Origin: Thauera sp. K11
GTDB lineage: Bacteria > Pseudomonadota > Gammaproteobacteria > Burkholderiales > Rhodocyclaceae
Length of the DNA stretch: 64,000 nucleotides
Assembly: GCF_002354895.1 (NCBI RefSeq)
Contig: NZ_CP023439.1
Span: 248,001 to 312,000 of the forward strand
Reading direction: 5' to 3'
Shown: piece by piece, positions 26,376 to 36,136 of the stretch
How the letters are laid out: each line of letters starts with the position of its first letter
How positions within the stretch are numbered: the first letter of the stretch is position 1
Made by a program: the position numbers and the translations under genes
Notes under the pieces: generated by a model
What the model was told of the DNA's origin: nothing
Database searches by the model: none
The model's input: only the letters and a program-made list of their open reading frames with translations

Positions 26376-27308
26376 TCAGGCGCGGTCGGCGACACGTTCG
26401 CCGAGCAGGCCCGAGGGGCGGAAGACGAGCACGGCGCCGAGGATCATGAAGGCGAAGATGTCCTGGTAGCTCGAGTTGAGGAAGCCGAACGAGAGGTGCT
26501 CGATGTAGCCGGCGCCGAAGCTCTCGACCAGTCCGAGCACCAGGCCGCCGACCATCGCGCCGGGCAGGTTGCCGATGCCGCCGAGCACCGCCGCGGTGAA
26601 GGCTTTGAGCCCCGGGGTGAAGCCCATGCTGTAGTGCGCGATGGCGTAGTTGGAGGCGAACAGCACGCCGGCCAGCGCCGCCAGCCCCGAGCCGATGATG
26701 AAGGTGGCGGCGATCACGCCGTTGGCGTTGATGCCCATCAGCCCGGCGACGCGGTGGTTCTCGGCGGTGGCCCGCATCGCGCGGCCCAGCCGGCTCTTGT
26801 TCACCAGCAGCATCAGGCCGCCCATCAGCGCGAAGGCGACGACGATGGTGAACACCTGCATCGGCGACACGATGACGCCTTCGACCGGCTGCATCGGCGC
26901 GGTGTCGATCAGTTGCGGGAAGACGTGGAACTCGCGCCCCCAGATGATCATCGCCAGCGTCTGCAGCAGGAAGGACACGCCGATCGCGGTGATCAGCGGC
27001 GCCAGCCGCGGCGCGCTGCGCAGCCGCCGGTAGCCGATGCGCTCGATCAGGTAGCCCAGCGCCATGCAGGCCGGCACCGCGACCGCGACGCCGGCGAGCA
27101 GCAGCACCAGCGGCGGCAGCCCGGGCACCGCCGAGGACAGGAAGAGGATGGTCTGCAGCGCCACCAGCGCGCCGACCATGACGATTTCGCCGTGGGCGAA
27201 GTTGATCAGTCCGAGGATGCCATAGACCATCGTGTAGCCGAGGGCGACGAGCGCGTAGATGCTGCCCGCCACCAGGCCGTTGAGCATTTGCTGCAGGAAG
27301 GTTTCCAT
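26376..27308 (-). CDS. livH: Branched-chain amino acid ABC transporter permease LivH
   Basis: A 310-residue permease starting METFLQQMLNGLVAGSIYAL, the usual LivH opening. Eight or so membrane helices follow. INFAHGEIVMVGA near residue 38 and the coupling loop SRLGRAMRATAENHRVAGLMGIN near 200 are characteristic. It forms the translocation channel with LivM, 19 bases downstream. The gap of about 140 bases to the binding-protein gene is common in such operons and allows higher binding-protein expression. Confidence 0.93.
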   Translation of the reverse strand: METFLQQMLNGLVAGSIYALVALGYTMVYGILGLINFAHGEIVMVGALVALQTILFLSSAVPGLPPLVLLLAGVAVAVPACMALGYLIERIGYRRLRSAPRLAPLITAIGVSFLLQTLAMIIWGREFHVFPQLIDTAPMQPVEGVIVSPMQVFTIVVAFALMGGLMLLVNKSRLGRAMRATAENHRVAGLMGINANGVIAATFIIGSGLAALAGVLFASNYAIAHYSMGFTPGLKAFTAAVLGGIGNLPGAMVGGLVLGLVESFGAGYIEHLSFGFLNSSYQDIFAFMILGAVLVFRPSGLLGERVADRA

Positions 27309-27445
27309 CGTTTCACCCTGATGGACGGCGGGCGCCGTCGTGGATATGGATGAGTGCGCCCGCAGCGCCCGCCGCGGGGCGGGTGCCGGAGTCGCAATGC
27401 AGGGAGCCGGCCGGCGCGGGAGGAGGGCGCCGGCCCGTCGGAGAC

Positions 27446-28582
27446 TTACTGCAGGGTCTGCAGCGGGGCCCAGCGGCCGGCGCTGAAGTTGGAGACGGTG
27501 ATGGCGCCGCCCTTGATGTCGCCGCTCTGGTCGAAGGCCAGCGGGCCGGTCACGCCCTGCAGGGCGAGGGTCTTCAGGACGGGCTGGTACTTCGCCGGCT
27601 CGACCGAACCAGCCGCCTTCATCGCTTCGATCAGCGCCATCGTGGCGTCGTACGAATACGGCGCATAAACGTGGATGTCGTTGCCGTAGCGCTGCTTGAA
27701 CTGGGTGCGGAAGGCGCTGCCGCCCGGCATCTTGTCGAGCGGGATGCCGGCCTGCGTGCAGTAGGTCGCGGCCGACAGCGCGTCGCCCGCCATCTTGATC
27801 ATCTCGCCGGTGCAGCCGCCGTCGCCGGTGAGGAACTTGGCGGTGAGGCCGAGCTGCTTCATCTGCCGCGTCAGCGGCGCGGACTGCGAGTCCATGCCGC
27901 CGTAGAACACCACGTCCGGATTGGTCGCCCGCACCTTGGTGAGGATGGCCATGAAGTCGGTCGCCTTGTCGTTGGTGAATTCGCGCCCGACGATCTGGCC
28001 GCCGGCGGCCTTCACCGCGTTGGCGAAGGCATCGGCCAGGCCCTGGCCGTAGGCGGTGCGGTCGTCGATCACCGCGATCTTCGCCGCCTTCAACTGCTCC
28101 ACCGCGTAGCGGCCCAGCGCGTTGCCCTGCTGCAGATCGTTGGCGATGACGCGGAAGGTCATCTTGTAGCCCTGCTGGGTGAGCTTCGGGCTGGTCGAGG
28201 ACGGCGTGATCATCGGGATGCCGGCGTTTTCGTAGATGCGCGCGGCCGGCACCGAGGCGCCGGAGGTCACATGGCCGACGACGCCCTTCACGCCGGCGTC
28301 GGTCAGGCGCTGGGCGACCGTCGTGGCGGTGCGCGGATCGGCCTGGTCGTCCTCGCTGACGAGTTCGAACTTCACCGTGTCGCCGCCGATCTGCAGCTTC
28401 TTCGCGTTGGCGTCCTCGATCGCGAGGCGGGCTCCGTTCTCGCCATCCTTGCCGAACGCGGCGGCCGGGCCGCTGAGCGGGCCGGCGTGGCCGATGCGCA
28501 CGATGACTTCCTTGGCGTGGGCGGCGCCGGCAGTGGCGAAGCTGGCGGCGGCCAGCGCGATGAACAGCTTGTTCGATTGCAT
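27446..28582 (-). CDS. livK: Branched-chain amino acid ABC transporter substrate-binding protein
   Basis: A 378-residue periplasmic binding protein, first gene of the liv operon. A signal peptide (MQSNKLFIALAAASFATAGA, cleavage near AHA) precedes the type I fold, beginning VRIGHAGPLSGPAAAFGKDGENG. GHVTSGASVPAARIYENAGIPMITPSSTSPKLT is the conserved first-lobe binding segment. It captures leucine/isoleucine/valine-like or aromatic amino acids; specificity cannot be read directly. The indolepyruvate oxidoreductase and amino-acid dehydrogenase nearby suggest the imported amino acids are oxidised. The gene symbol is by family. Confidence 0.9.
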   Translation of the reverse strand: MQSNKLFIALAAASFATAGAAHAKEVIVRIGHAGPLSGPAAAFGKDGENGARLAIEDANAKKLQIGGDTVKFELVSEDDQADPRTATTVAQRLTDAGVKGVVGHVTSGASVPAARIYENAGIPMITPSSTSPKLTQQGYKMTFRVIANDLQQGNALGRYAVEQLKAAKIAVIDDRTAYGQGLADAFANAVKAAGGQIVGREFTNDKATDFMAILTKVRATNPDVVFYGGMDSQSAPLTRQMKQLGLTAKFLTGDGGCTGEMIKMAGDALSAATYCTQAGIPLDKMPGGSAFRTQFKQRYGNDIHVYAPYSYDATMALIEAMKAAGSVEPAKYQPVLKTLALQGVTGPLAFDQSGDIKGGAITVSNFSAGRWAPLQTLQ

Positions 28583-28974
28583 TGTGTGTCTCCTCCTCGT
28601 GGGCGGCGGTGCGCGCTAGGGCCTGACAGGCATGCGGAGACGGATGGACTGCGGCCGCACGCGCGGCAGCCGCCGGATCCACGATGGTTTGTCTCCTGCC
28701 TGTATTTTTTCCCGCAGCCACTCGTGGGGTGTCTGCGAGGTGAGGCATGGTAAGGAGGAGCGCGCGGAATTGTTTTTCGTTGAAAGGCTGTGTTTATCGC
28801 GCCAGAAGAAAAATTTTGCCTGCTCGCGGTGGAATCCCGCCAGATCGTTCCGGATGCCGCTGGCGCGCCGCAACATTGCGCCTGCGGCGACGCGATTCGC
28901 CGTGCCGTTGCGGGCAGATTTGCGGGTGGGGCCGAGGTGGCCGGCTGGACGAAAAAGGCCGACCGTAGACGTGA

Positions 28975-29290
28975 CGACGGGGACCGAAGTCCCCGCCGGC
29001 TTTTCTTTGGTAACAAGGCTCAAGCGGCCTCGGCATCGGCCTTAGGCGGCCAGTGCGAAACGCTCATCGTTGGCGTTTGTGGTTTTGCGCGGATTACGTC
29101 CGTCGCCTCTCGGGTTGCCTGCTCACCCTTGCCCGCCCTGTCGAGACCAGGTCAGCCCCCTCAGAAGAAAACGCAGCGTTGTCGCCGTGCCTTCTTCTGG
29201 TGGAGCTGGGGGGAATCGAACCCCCGTCCAGAACGTCTCCGGTTTGCCGGAATTACAACCATGCCTGCATTGTGGGGGCGTACCCGCCGG
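28975..29290 (-). ncRNA. ssrA: Transfer-messenger RNA, circularly permuted two-piece form
   Basis: On the minus strand the acceptor piece comes first and ends GGGTTCGATTCCCCCCAGCTCCACCA, with its final A at 29198. An intervening segment folds by CAGAAGAA/TTCTTCTG. The coding piece begins GGGGCTGACCTGG at 29159 and pairs with AGCTCC to rebuild the acceptor stem. The tag frame at 29074-29042 encodes ANDERFALAA and a stop. A GGGGAC-TTCG-GTCCCC hairpin (28979-28994) follows. The RNA rescues stalled ribosomes and tags proteins for proteolysis. Permuted tmRNAs are established in some Betaproteobacteria. The outer limits given here are approximate. Confidence 0.9.
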
Positions 29291-29640
29291 CTTTCAAGCC
29301 CTCGCGTCCTCATCCGGCTTCTTGCCGCCCCGGAATCCGTAACCCGATGCGACGACGGCGCGGCGGAAAGCGCGGGTTCCGGGGGCGGATGTTGCACTGC
29401 ATCGTCGGCGTAGCTTCATCGTGTTTCGCGGCGGCGGGCCTGCGCGAAAAAATTTTTCCGCCGGAAACGGATTTGCGCCGCATCGAGGAAATTTTCCGCC
29501 GCCGCTTCTCCGTACGATGCCACCTCGCCGTTCGATGCCGAGGACGAGCGCCAAGACCAACCACACAGGAGACAACGTCGGCAGGCCCGATGCCCGTGCC
29601 AACAGCGCGGCGCGCCGGTTCCGCGACGGTTCACGCCACC

Positions 29641-32600
29641 ATGTCGAACACACTGCCCCCCGTCACCCTCGACGACAAGTACACCCTGCAATCCGGCCGC
29701 GCCTGGATGACCGGCATCCAGGCCCTGGTGCGCCTGCCGATGATGCAGAAGATGCGCGACCAGGCCGCCGGGCTGAACACCGCCGGCTTCGTCACCGGCT
29801 ACCGCGGCTCGCCGCTGGGCAACGTCGACCAGGAATTCTGGAAGGCGAAGAAGTTCCTCGAACCGATGGACATCCGCTTCCAGCCCGGCCTCAACGAAGA
29901 CCTGGCCGCCACCGCGGTGTGGGGCACGCAGCAGGTCGACCTCGACCCCAACGCCACGTACGACGGCGTGTTCTCGATCTGGTACGGCAAGGGCCCGGGC
30001 GTGGACCGCACCGGCGACGTGTTCCGCCACGCCAACGCGGCGGGCACCTCGAAGCACGGCGGCGTGCTGGTCATCGCCGGCGACGACCATGCGGCCAAGT
30101 CTTCCACCCTGCCGCACCAGACCGAGCACGTGTTCAAGGCGCTGATGATGCCGGTGCTGGCGCCGGCCGGCATCCAGGAATACCTGGAATACGGCCTGCA
30201 CGGCTTCGCGCTGTCGCGCTACTCGGGCTGCTGGGTGGCATTCAAGGCGCTCACCGATACGGTGGAAACGTCCTCGTCGGTGGATGTCGACCCCTTCAAG
30301 GTGCAGACGGTGATCCCCTCGGCGGAGGAATTCCCGCTGCCCGCCGACGGCCTCAACCTGCGCTGGCCCGATCCGCCGCTGGTGCAGGAAAAGCGCCTGC
30401 TGCACCACAAGCTGTACGCCGCGCTCGCCTACTGCCGCGCCAACCGGCTCAACCGCACCATCATCGACAGCCCGAACGCCAGGCTGGGCATCATCACCAG
30501 CGGCAAGAGCTACCTCGACGTGCGCCAGGCGCTGGAAGACCTCGGCATCGACGAAGCGGTGGCCGCCGAGATCGGCCTGCGGGTGTACAAGGTCGGCATG
30601 GTGTGGCCGCTGGAAGCCGAGGGCGTGCGCCGGTTCGCCGACGGCCTAGACGAAATCCTCGTCATCGAGGAGAAGCGCCAGTTCCTCGAATACCAGTTGA
30701 AGGAAGAGCTGTACAACTGGAAGGAAAACGTGCGCCCGCGCGTGATCGGCAAGTTCGACGAGAAGGGCGAATGGGCCCTGCCGCACTCTGACTGGCTGCT
30801 GCCGGCCGCCGGCGAACTGACCCCGGCGATGGTCGCGCGTGCGATCGCCGCCCGCATCGCGCGCTTCTACACCTCGGACCGCATCAAGGCGCGGCTGGTG
30901 TTCCTGGAAGCCAAGGAAGCCGCGCTCGCCAGGCCGCGGTTGTCGATCTCGCGCGTGCCGCACTACTGCTCCGGCTGCCCGCACAACACCTCGACCAGGG
31001 TGCCGGAGGGTTCGCGCGCCATCGCCGGCATCGGCTGCCACTACATGGCGACCTGGCTGTCGCCGGAAAGCACGCAGACCTTCTGCCAGATGGGCGGCGA
31101 GGGCGTGCCCTGGGTCGGCCAGGCGCCGTTCACCCGCACGCCACACGTGTTCGCCAACCTCGGCGACGGCACCTACATGCACTCGGGCATCCTCGCCATC
31201 CGCGCGGCGGTGGCGGCGAAGGTGAACATCACCTACAAGGTCCTGTACAACGACGCGGTGGCGATGACCGGCGGCCAGCCGCACGACGGCACGCTGTCGG
31301 TGCCCATCATCGCGCGCCAGTTGCTGGCCGAGGGCGTTGGCACGGTGGTCGTCGTCAATGACGGCACGCCGCGCGCCTACGGCCCGGCCGACCTGCCGCA
31401 CGGCATCCCCGTCCGCCACCGCGACGAGCTGGATGCCGTACAGCGCGAACTGCGCGAAGTGCCGGGCGTCACCGCCATCATCTACGACCAGACCTGCGCC
31501 GCCGAGAAGCGCCGCCGGCGCAAGCGCGGCAAGTTCCCCGACCCGGCGCAGCGCGTGGTGATCAACGACCTCGTGTGCGAGGGCTGCGGCGACTGCAGCG
31601 AAAAGTCGAACTGCATGTCGGTGGGCTCGGTGGAGACCGAGTTCGGCCGCAAGCGCGCGATCGACCAATCGTCCTGCAACAAGGATTTCTCCTGCGTGAA
31701 GGGCTTTTGCCCGAGCTTCGTCACCATCGAGGGCGGCAAGCTCAGGAAGGGCAAGGCAGTGGGCGCCGCCGCCGCGGCCTTCGCCGAACTGCCGCTGCCG
31801 CAACTGCCTTCGACCGCGGCGCCGTGGGGCATCCTCATCACCGGCGTCGGCGGCACCGGCGTGGTGACCATCGGCGCGCTGCTGGGCATGGCCGCGCACC
31901 TGGAAGGCAAGGGCATCTCGGTGCTCGACATGGCGGGGCTGGCGCAGAAGGGCGGCGCGGTGTGGTCGCACGTGCGCATCGCCGACCGGCCCGGGCAGCT
32001 CCATGCCGCCCGCGTCGCCGCCGGCGAGGCCAATGCGGTGATCGGCTGCGACCTGGTGGTGGCCGCCGGCGACGAATCGCTCGCCAAGATGCGCGCCGGC
32101 CATACCCGGGTGGTGATCAACGCCGACCAGACCATGACCAGCGAATTCGTGCGCGGCTTTGCCGCCCAGGCCCGCACCGGCGACGTCTCGGCGCACCCCG
32201 ATCCGCAGTTCCCCGCCGGATCGATGGAGGCGCAGATCGTCGATGCCGTGGGCGCGGACAATGCCGAATTCATCGACGCCACGCGGCTCGCCACCGCGCT
32301 GCTGGGCGACTCCATCGCCACCAACCTGTTCATGCTCGGCTACGCCTGGCAGAAGGGGCTGGTGCCGCTGGCGGGCGAATCCATCCTGCGCGCCATCGAG
32401 ATCAACGGCGCCGCGGTGGAAGCCAACAAGGCCGCCTTCCTGTGGGGCCGCCGCGCGGCGGTGGACCTGCGGGCGGTGAGCGCGGCCGCGCGGCCGCAGC
32501 ACGGCACGCCGGCGCACCACGAACTGTCGCAGAGCCTCGACGAACTGATCGCGCGGCGCATGGCGCATCTGGCCGACTACCAGGACGCCGCCTACGCCGA

Positions 32601-33228
32601 GCGCTACGCGCGGCTGGTCGAGCGCGTGCGTGCCGCCGAGGCGCGCGTGGCGCCGGGCATCACGCTGCTCACCGAGGCAGTGGCGCGCGGCTACCATAAG
32701 CTGCTCGCCTACAAGGACGAGTACGAAGTGGCCCGCCTCTACACCGACAGCGATTTCCTGAAGCGCGTCGACGAACAGTTCGAGGGCGACTACAAGCTCG
32801 TCTTCCACCTCGCACCGCCGACGCTGGCGGCGAAGGACCCGCAGAGCGGCGAACTGCAGAAGAAGGCGTACGGCCCGTGGATGCTGAAGGCGATGCGCGT
32901 GCTGGCGAAGTTCCGCCGCCTGCGCGGCAGCATGCTCGACCCCTTCGCCCGCAGCCACGACCGCAAGCTCGATCGCGAACTGATCGCCGGCTACGAGCGG
33001 GTGGTCGACGAAATCCTCGCCGGCCTGGAACTCGCCAGCCACGAGACGGCGGTGGAACTCGCCTCCATCCCCGAGCAGATCCGCGGCTTCGGCCACGTGC
33101 GCGAGCGCTACCTGGCGCACGCCCGCAGGCGCGAGGCGGCGCTGCTCGACGCCTTCCGCCGCAAGGCGCACGCCGCCGGCGAGGCCCCGGCGCGGCCGCG
33201 CAAGATCATCCCGGTGTTCGCCGGCTGA
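29641..33228 (+). CDS. Indolepyruvate ferredoxin oxidoreductase family protein (fused subunits)
   Basis: A 1195-residue fusion of the alpha and beta subunits of a 2-oxoacid oxidoreductase. The start at 29641 gives MSNTLPPVTLDDKYTLQSGRAWMTGIQALVRL; an upstream ATG at 29590 with a ribosome site is an alternative. Residues 1-400 are the TPP-enzyme pyrimidine part, the TPP-binding half follows (GIGCHYMATW, NLGDGTYMHSG), with cysteine clusters CSGCPHN and CEGCGDCSEKSNC. The gamma-type domain is near 730 (GVGGTGVVTIGALLG). It oxidatively decarboxylates aryl- or branched-chain 2-oxoacids to acyl-CoA. The amino-acid dehydrogenase behind it would supply the 2-oxoacid. Confidence 0.92.
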   Translation: MSNTLPPVTLDDKYTLQSGRAWMTGIQALVRLPMMQKMRDQAAGLNTAGFVTGYRGSPLGNVDQEFWKAKKFLEPMDIRFQPGLNEDLAATAVWGTQQVDLDPNATYDGVFSIWYGKGPGVDRTGDVFRHANAAGTSKHGGVLVIAGDDHAAKSSTLPHQTEHVFKALMMPVLAPAGIQEYLEYGLHGFALSRYSGCWVAFKALTDTVETSSSVDVDPFKVQTVIPSAEEFPLPADGLNLRWPDPPLVQEKRLLHHKLYAALAYCRANRLNRTIIDSPNARLGIITSGKSYLDVRQALEDLGIDEAVAAEIGLRVYKVGMVWPLEAEGVRRFADGLDEILVIEEKRQFLEYQLKEELYNWKENVRPRVIGKFDEKGEWALPHSDWLLPAAGELTPAMVARAIAARIARFYTSDRIKARLVFLEAKEAALARPRLSISRVPHYCSGCPHNTSTRVPEGSRAIAGIGCHYMATWLSPESTQTFCQMGGEGVPWVGQAPFTRTPHVFANLGDGTYMHSGILAIRAAVAAKVNITYKVLYNDAVAMTGGQPHDGTLSVPIIARQLLAEGVGTVVVVNDGTPRAYGPADLPHGIPVRHRDELDAVQRELREVPGVTAIIYDQTCAAEKRRRRKRGKFPDPAQRVVINDLVCEGCGDCSEKSNCMSVGSVETEFGRKRAIDQSSCNKDFSCVKGFCPSFVTIEGGKLRKGKAVGAAAAAFAELPLPQLPSTAAPWGILITGVGGTGVVTIGALLGMAAHLEGKGISVLDMAGLAQKGGAVWSHVRIADRPGQLHAARVAAGEANAVIGCDLVVAAGDESLAKMRAGHTRVVINADQTMTSEFVRGFAAQARTGDVSAHPDPQFPAGSMEAQIVDAVGADNAEFIDATRLATALLGDSIATNLFMLGYAWQKGLVPLAGESILRAIEINGAAVEANKAAFLWGRRAAVDLRAVSAAARPQHGTPAHHELSQSLDELIARRMAHLADYQDAAYAERYARLVERVRAAEARVAPGITLLTEAVARGYHKLLAYKDEYEVARLYTDSDFLKRVDEQFEGDYKLVFHLAPPTLAAKDPQSGELQKKAYGPWMLKAMRVLAKFRRLRGSMLDPFARSHDRKLDRELIAGYERVVDEILAGLELASHETAVELASIPEQIRGFGHVRERYLAHARRREAALLDAFRRKAHAAGEAPARPRKIIPVFAG

Positions 33229-33372
33229 CCGGGCCGGAGCGCACCGGCCCGAACTCCCCGGAGCGCGCCGCCACGAGCGGGCCGTGCCCGGGGAGCCCCC
33301 GCAGGCGAAGGGCATCCCCTTCCGCACCTTCGCCGCATCCACCACGCCATCCCACAAGGAAAGGAGACAAGC

Positions 33373-34422
<1,050 letters not shown>

Positions 34423-34447
34423 TCGCCTGCGGTATTCGCGGTTGCGG

Positions 34448-34475
34448 ACGGGAGCCGGTGTGGCTCCCGTTTTTT
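34448..34475 (+). terminator. Rho-independent terminator after the amino-acid dehydrogenase gene
   Basis: ACGGGAGCC (34448-34456) and GGCTCCCGT (34462-34470) form a perfect 9-bp stem with a five-base loop, followed directly by five to six T residues. It lies 25 bases after the stop codon. Confidence 0.93.
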
Positions 34476-34839
34476 ATGTGTACGTCGTTCTGCGGTACTG
34501 CCTGAGTTTCTCATCTGCGCTCACGGGCATGACGCTCCGCGCCTACCTTGCCGGTGCCGTCATCGCCGCGGGAGGATCAATGGCCACGCCAATAAGAACG
34601 CCCGATGGACGTGCCTTCGGGGCTCGGAAAGGTTCCGGGCACTGTTTTGCGTGGTCTCTTCACTTGACGAGCAGCCATTGTGGATGGTGTCGGCCTTGAG
34701 GCTGGCGTCGTCGGGAAGTGAGATGGCGGTTAGTTGGCTGATTTTGCCTGCGGAAACTTGAGTGGCGGTTCCTCGGCCGGAGCGGTCGTTCAACGCTCGA
34801 CTCCCGAATTACCGATATCGGCCAAAGCTGTCACCTGTC
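34476..34839. other. Non-coding interval left of the insertion sequence
   Basis: About 365 bases between the terminator and the IS target duplication. The short frames on either strand lack family features or ribosome sites. Its composition is lower in GC than the genes to the left. It may be a relic left by earlier insertions; nothing specific can be named. Confidence 0.4.
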
Positions 34840-34843
34840 GCAC

Positions 34844-34873
34844 TGACCTGCCCCCGACTTTTCGGACCAGTTG
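34844..34873 (+). repeat. Left terminal inverted repeat of the IS
   Basis: Begins TGACCTGCCC and stays similar to the right end through TTCGGACCA, with about five mismatches over the first 27 bases. The orfA start is about 40 bases further in. Confidence 0.85.
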
Positions 34874-34911
34874 AAACCTGAGAGGATGGCTTCGATGAAG
34901 AAGGGGAAGTC

Positions 34912-35175
34912 ATGCGCAAGAGTCGTTTTTCAGAAGAGCAGATGGTGAAGATTCTGCGGGAGGCAGATCGCTTGCCGGTGGCGGAGGTGTCGAAGAAGCA
35001 CGGCGTGAGCGAGCAGACGATCTACACGTGGCGCAAGCGCTTTGGTGCGATGAACGCGGACGAGGTCAAACGGCTGCGGCAGTTGGAAGCGGAGAACGCG
35101 CGACTCAAGAAGATGGTGGCCGATCGGGACCTGGAGATCGACGTCATGAAGGAGATCGCGGCAAAAAAATGGTGA
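34912..35175 (+). CDS. IS3-family transposase OrfA
   Basis: An 87-residue DNA-binding subunit. It begins MRKSRFSEEQMVKILREAD and contains a helix-turn-helix (VAEVSKKHGVSEQTIYTWRKRFG) followed by a leucine-zipper-like coiled coil (LRQLEAENARLKKMVADRDLE) used for multimerisation. The frame ends just after the heptamer A AAA AAA at 35163-35169, where a -1 shift enters the orfB frame and yields the OrfAB transposase. OrfA alone acts as a regulator in this family. Confidence 0.95.
   Translation: MRKSRFSEEQMVKILREADRLPVAEVSKKHGVSEQTIYTWRKRFGAMNADEVKRLRQLEAENARLKKMVADRDLEIDVMKEIAAKKW
35163..35169 (+). promoter_or_regulatory. Programmed -1 frameshift heptamer of the IS
   Basis: Seven A residues read A AAA AAA in the orfA frame, the classic slippery sequence; after a -1 slip translation continues K-K-M-V-S-T-W in orfB. 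The shift occurs two codons before the orfA stop. Confidence 0.85.
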
Positions 35176-36020
35176 GCACCTGGGCACGCCGAGCGCAGGT
35201 GCATTATGCGGTCAGGCGAGGTATCTCGCAGCGCCGGGCGTGCGCGCTGATGTCGGTGTCGCGCTCGACGCTGGGCTACGCGTCGTGCCTGGACGAACGC
35301 GATCGTCCGCTGATCGGCCAGTTGCGACGCTTGGCGGCCCAGTACCCACGCTACGGCTATCGGCGCATTCGCATCTTTCTGCGCCGGGCCGGATACCACT
35401 TGAGCACCGGCCGCACCTGGCGGCTGTGGCGCAAGGCCGGCCTGCAGGTGCCGCGCAAGCGTCCCCGGCGTCGGGTTGCCAGTCAGCGCGATCAGGTACA
35501 GCGAGCTTCACGGATGAACGGGATCTGGGCCTACGACTTCGTCTTCGACACCTGCGCCAACGGACAGCCCATCAAGTGCCTGACGGTGATCGATGAGCAC
35601 ACGCGCGAGGCACTGGCGATCGATGTGGCCGGCAGCATCCGCTCCGAGCGCGTCATCGAAGTGTTGAGCCGCTTGATCAGCGAGCGCGGTGCGCCCAAGG
35701 CACTGCGTTCGGACAACGGTCCGGAGTTTGTCTCGGCCCGGCTACTTCAGTGGGCGAGCGATCAGGGATTGCAGATGGCGTTGTCGCAGCCGGGCAAACC
35801 CTGGCAGAACGGCACCGACGAGAGTTTCAACGGCAAGCTACGGGATGAATGCCTGTCCATGGAGTATTTTCGTAACCGCCTTGAAGCACGCGTGCTGATC
35901 GAGCAGTGGCGCCGCCATTACAATGAAGTTCGACCGCATTCGGCGCTGGGCTACCTGACCCCGGCGCAGTTCGTTCAGAATCAGTCAGGCAACCACCACC
36001 AAGCCATCCCTCTCACGTAA
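35169..36020 (+). CDS. IS3-family transposase OrfB (DDE integrase core)
   Basis: The 283-residue catalytic half of the transposase. An N-terminal HTH_21 segment (YPRYGYRRIRIFLRRAGY) precedes the rve integrase core. The DDE residues are recognisable: Asp in IWAYDFVFD, Asp in ALRSDNGPEF, and Glu in DESFNGKLRDECL. The end HYNEVRPHSALGYLTPAQF is typical. It can be started at the ATG at 35169 that overlaps the heptamer, but is mainly made as an OrfAB fusion by frameshifting. Confidence 0.95.
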   Translation: MVSTWARRAQVHYAVRRGISQRRACALMSVSRSTLGYASCLDERDRPLIGQLRRLAAQYPRYGYRRIRIFLRRAGYHLSTGRTWRLWRKAGLQVPRKRPRRRVASQRDQVQRASRMNGIWAYDFVFDTCANGQPIKCLTVIDEHTREALAIDVAGSIRSERVIEVLSRLISERGAPKALRSDNGPEFVSARLLQWASDQGLQMALSQPGKPWQNGTDESFNGKLRDECLSMEYFRNRLEARVLIEQWRRHYNEVRPHSALGYLTPAQFVQNQSGNHHQAIPLT

Positions 36021-36049
36021 TTCGTGGTCCGAAGAATCAGGGCAGGTCA
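36020..36049 (-). repeat. Right terminal inverted repeat of the IS
   Basis: Read on the minus strand it begins TGACCTGCCC and matches the left end with a few mismatches, ending near TTCGGACCA. The orfB stop is at its inner edge. Confidence 0.85.
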
Positions 36050-36136
36050 GCACGCTATCAGGGCACAGTGCATTGCAGGGGTTGGCGCAGAGAAAATGGT
36101 GCCGTGGAGTAATTTATGGCATGAAATCTTGATTCA

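Larger units (their letters stand above)
34844..36049 (+). mobile_element. IS3-family insertion sequence, IS407 group, intact
   Basis: A 1206-bp element bounded by imperfect inverted repeats: left end TGACCTGCCCCCGACTTTTC, right end (reverse complement) TGACCTGCCCTGATTCTTCG. It is flanked by the 4-bp direct duplication GCAC at 34840-34843 and 36050-36053, the duplication length typical of the IS407 group. It carries orfA and orfB in overlapping frames with an A7 slippery heptamer between them. Everything needed for transposition appears present, so this is probably a recent arrival. Confidence 0.95.

Noticed and set aside
26376..28748. A single ~790-codon frame covering livH and the complement of livK on the minus strand.
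   Set aside because: Only the last 310 codons (livH) match a family; the livK gene is in a different minus-strand frame.
29053..29640. Open frame extending the indolepyruvate oxidoreductase N-terminus by almost 200 codons.
   Set aside because: It runs through the tmRNA gene and reads unlike protein; family similarity starts at 29641.
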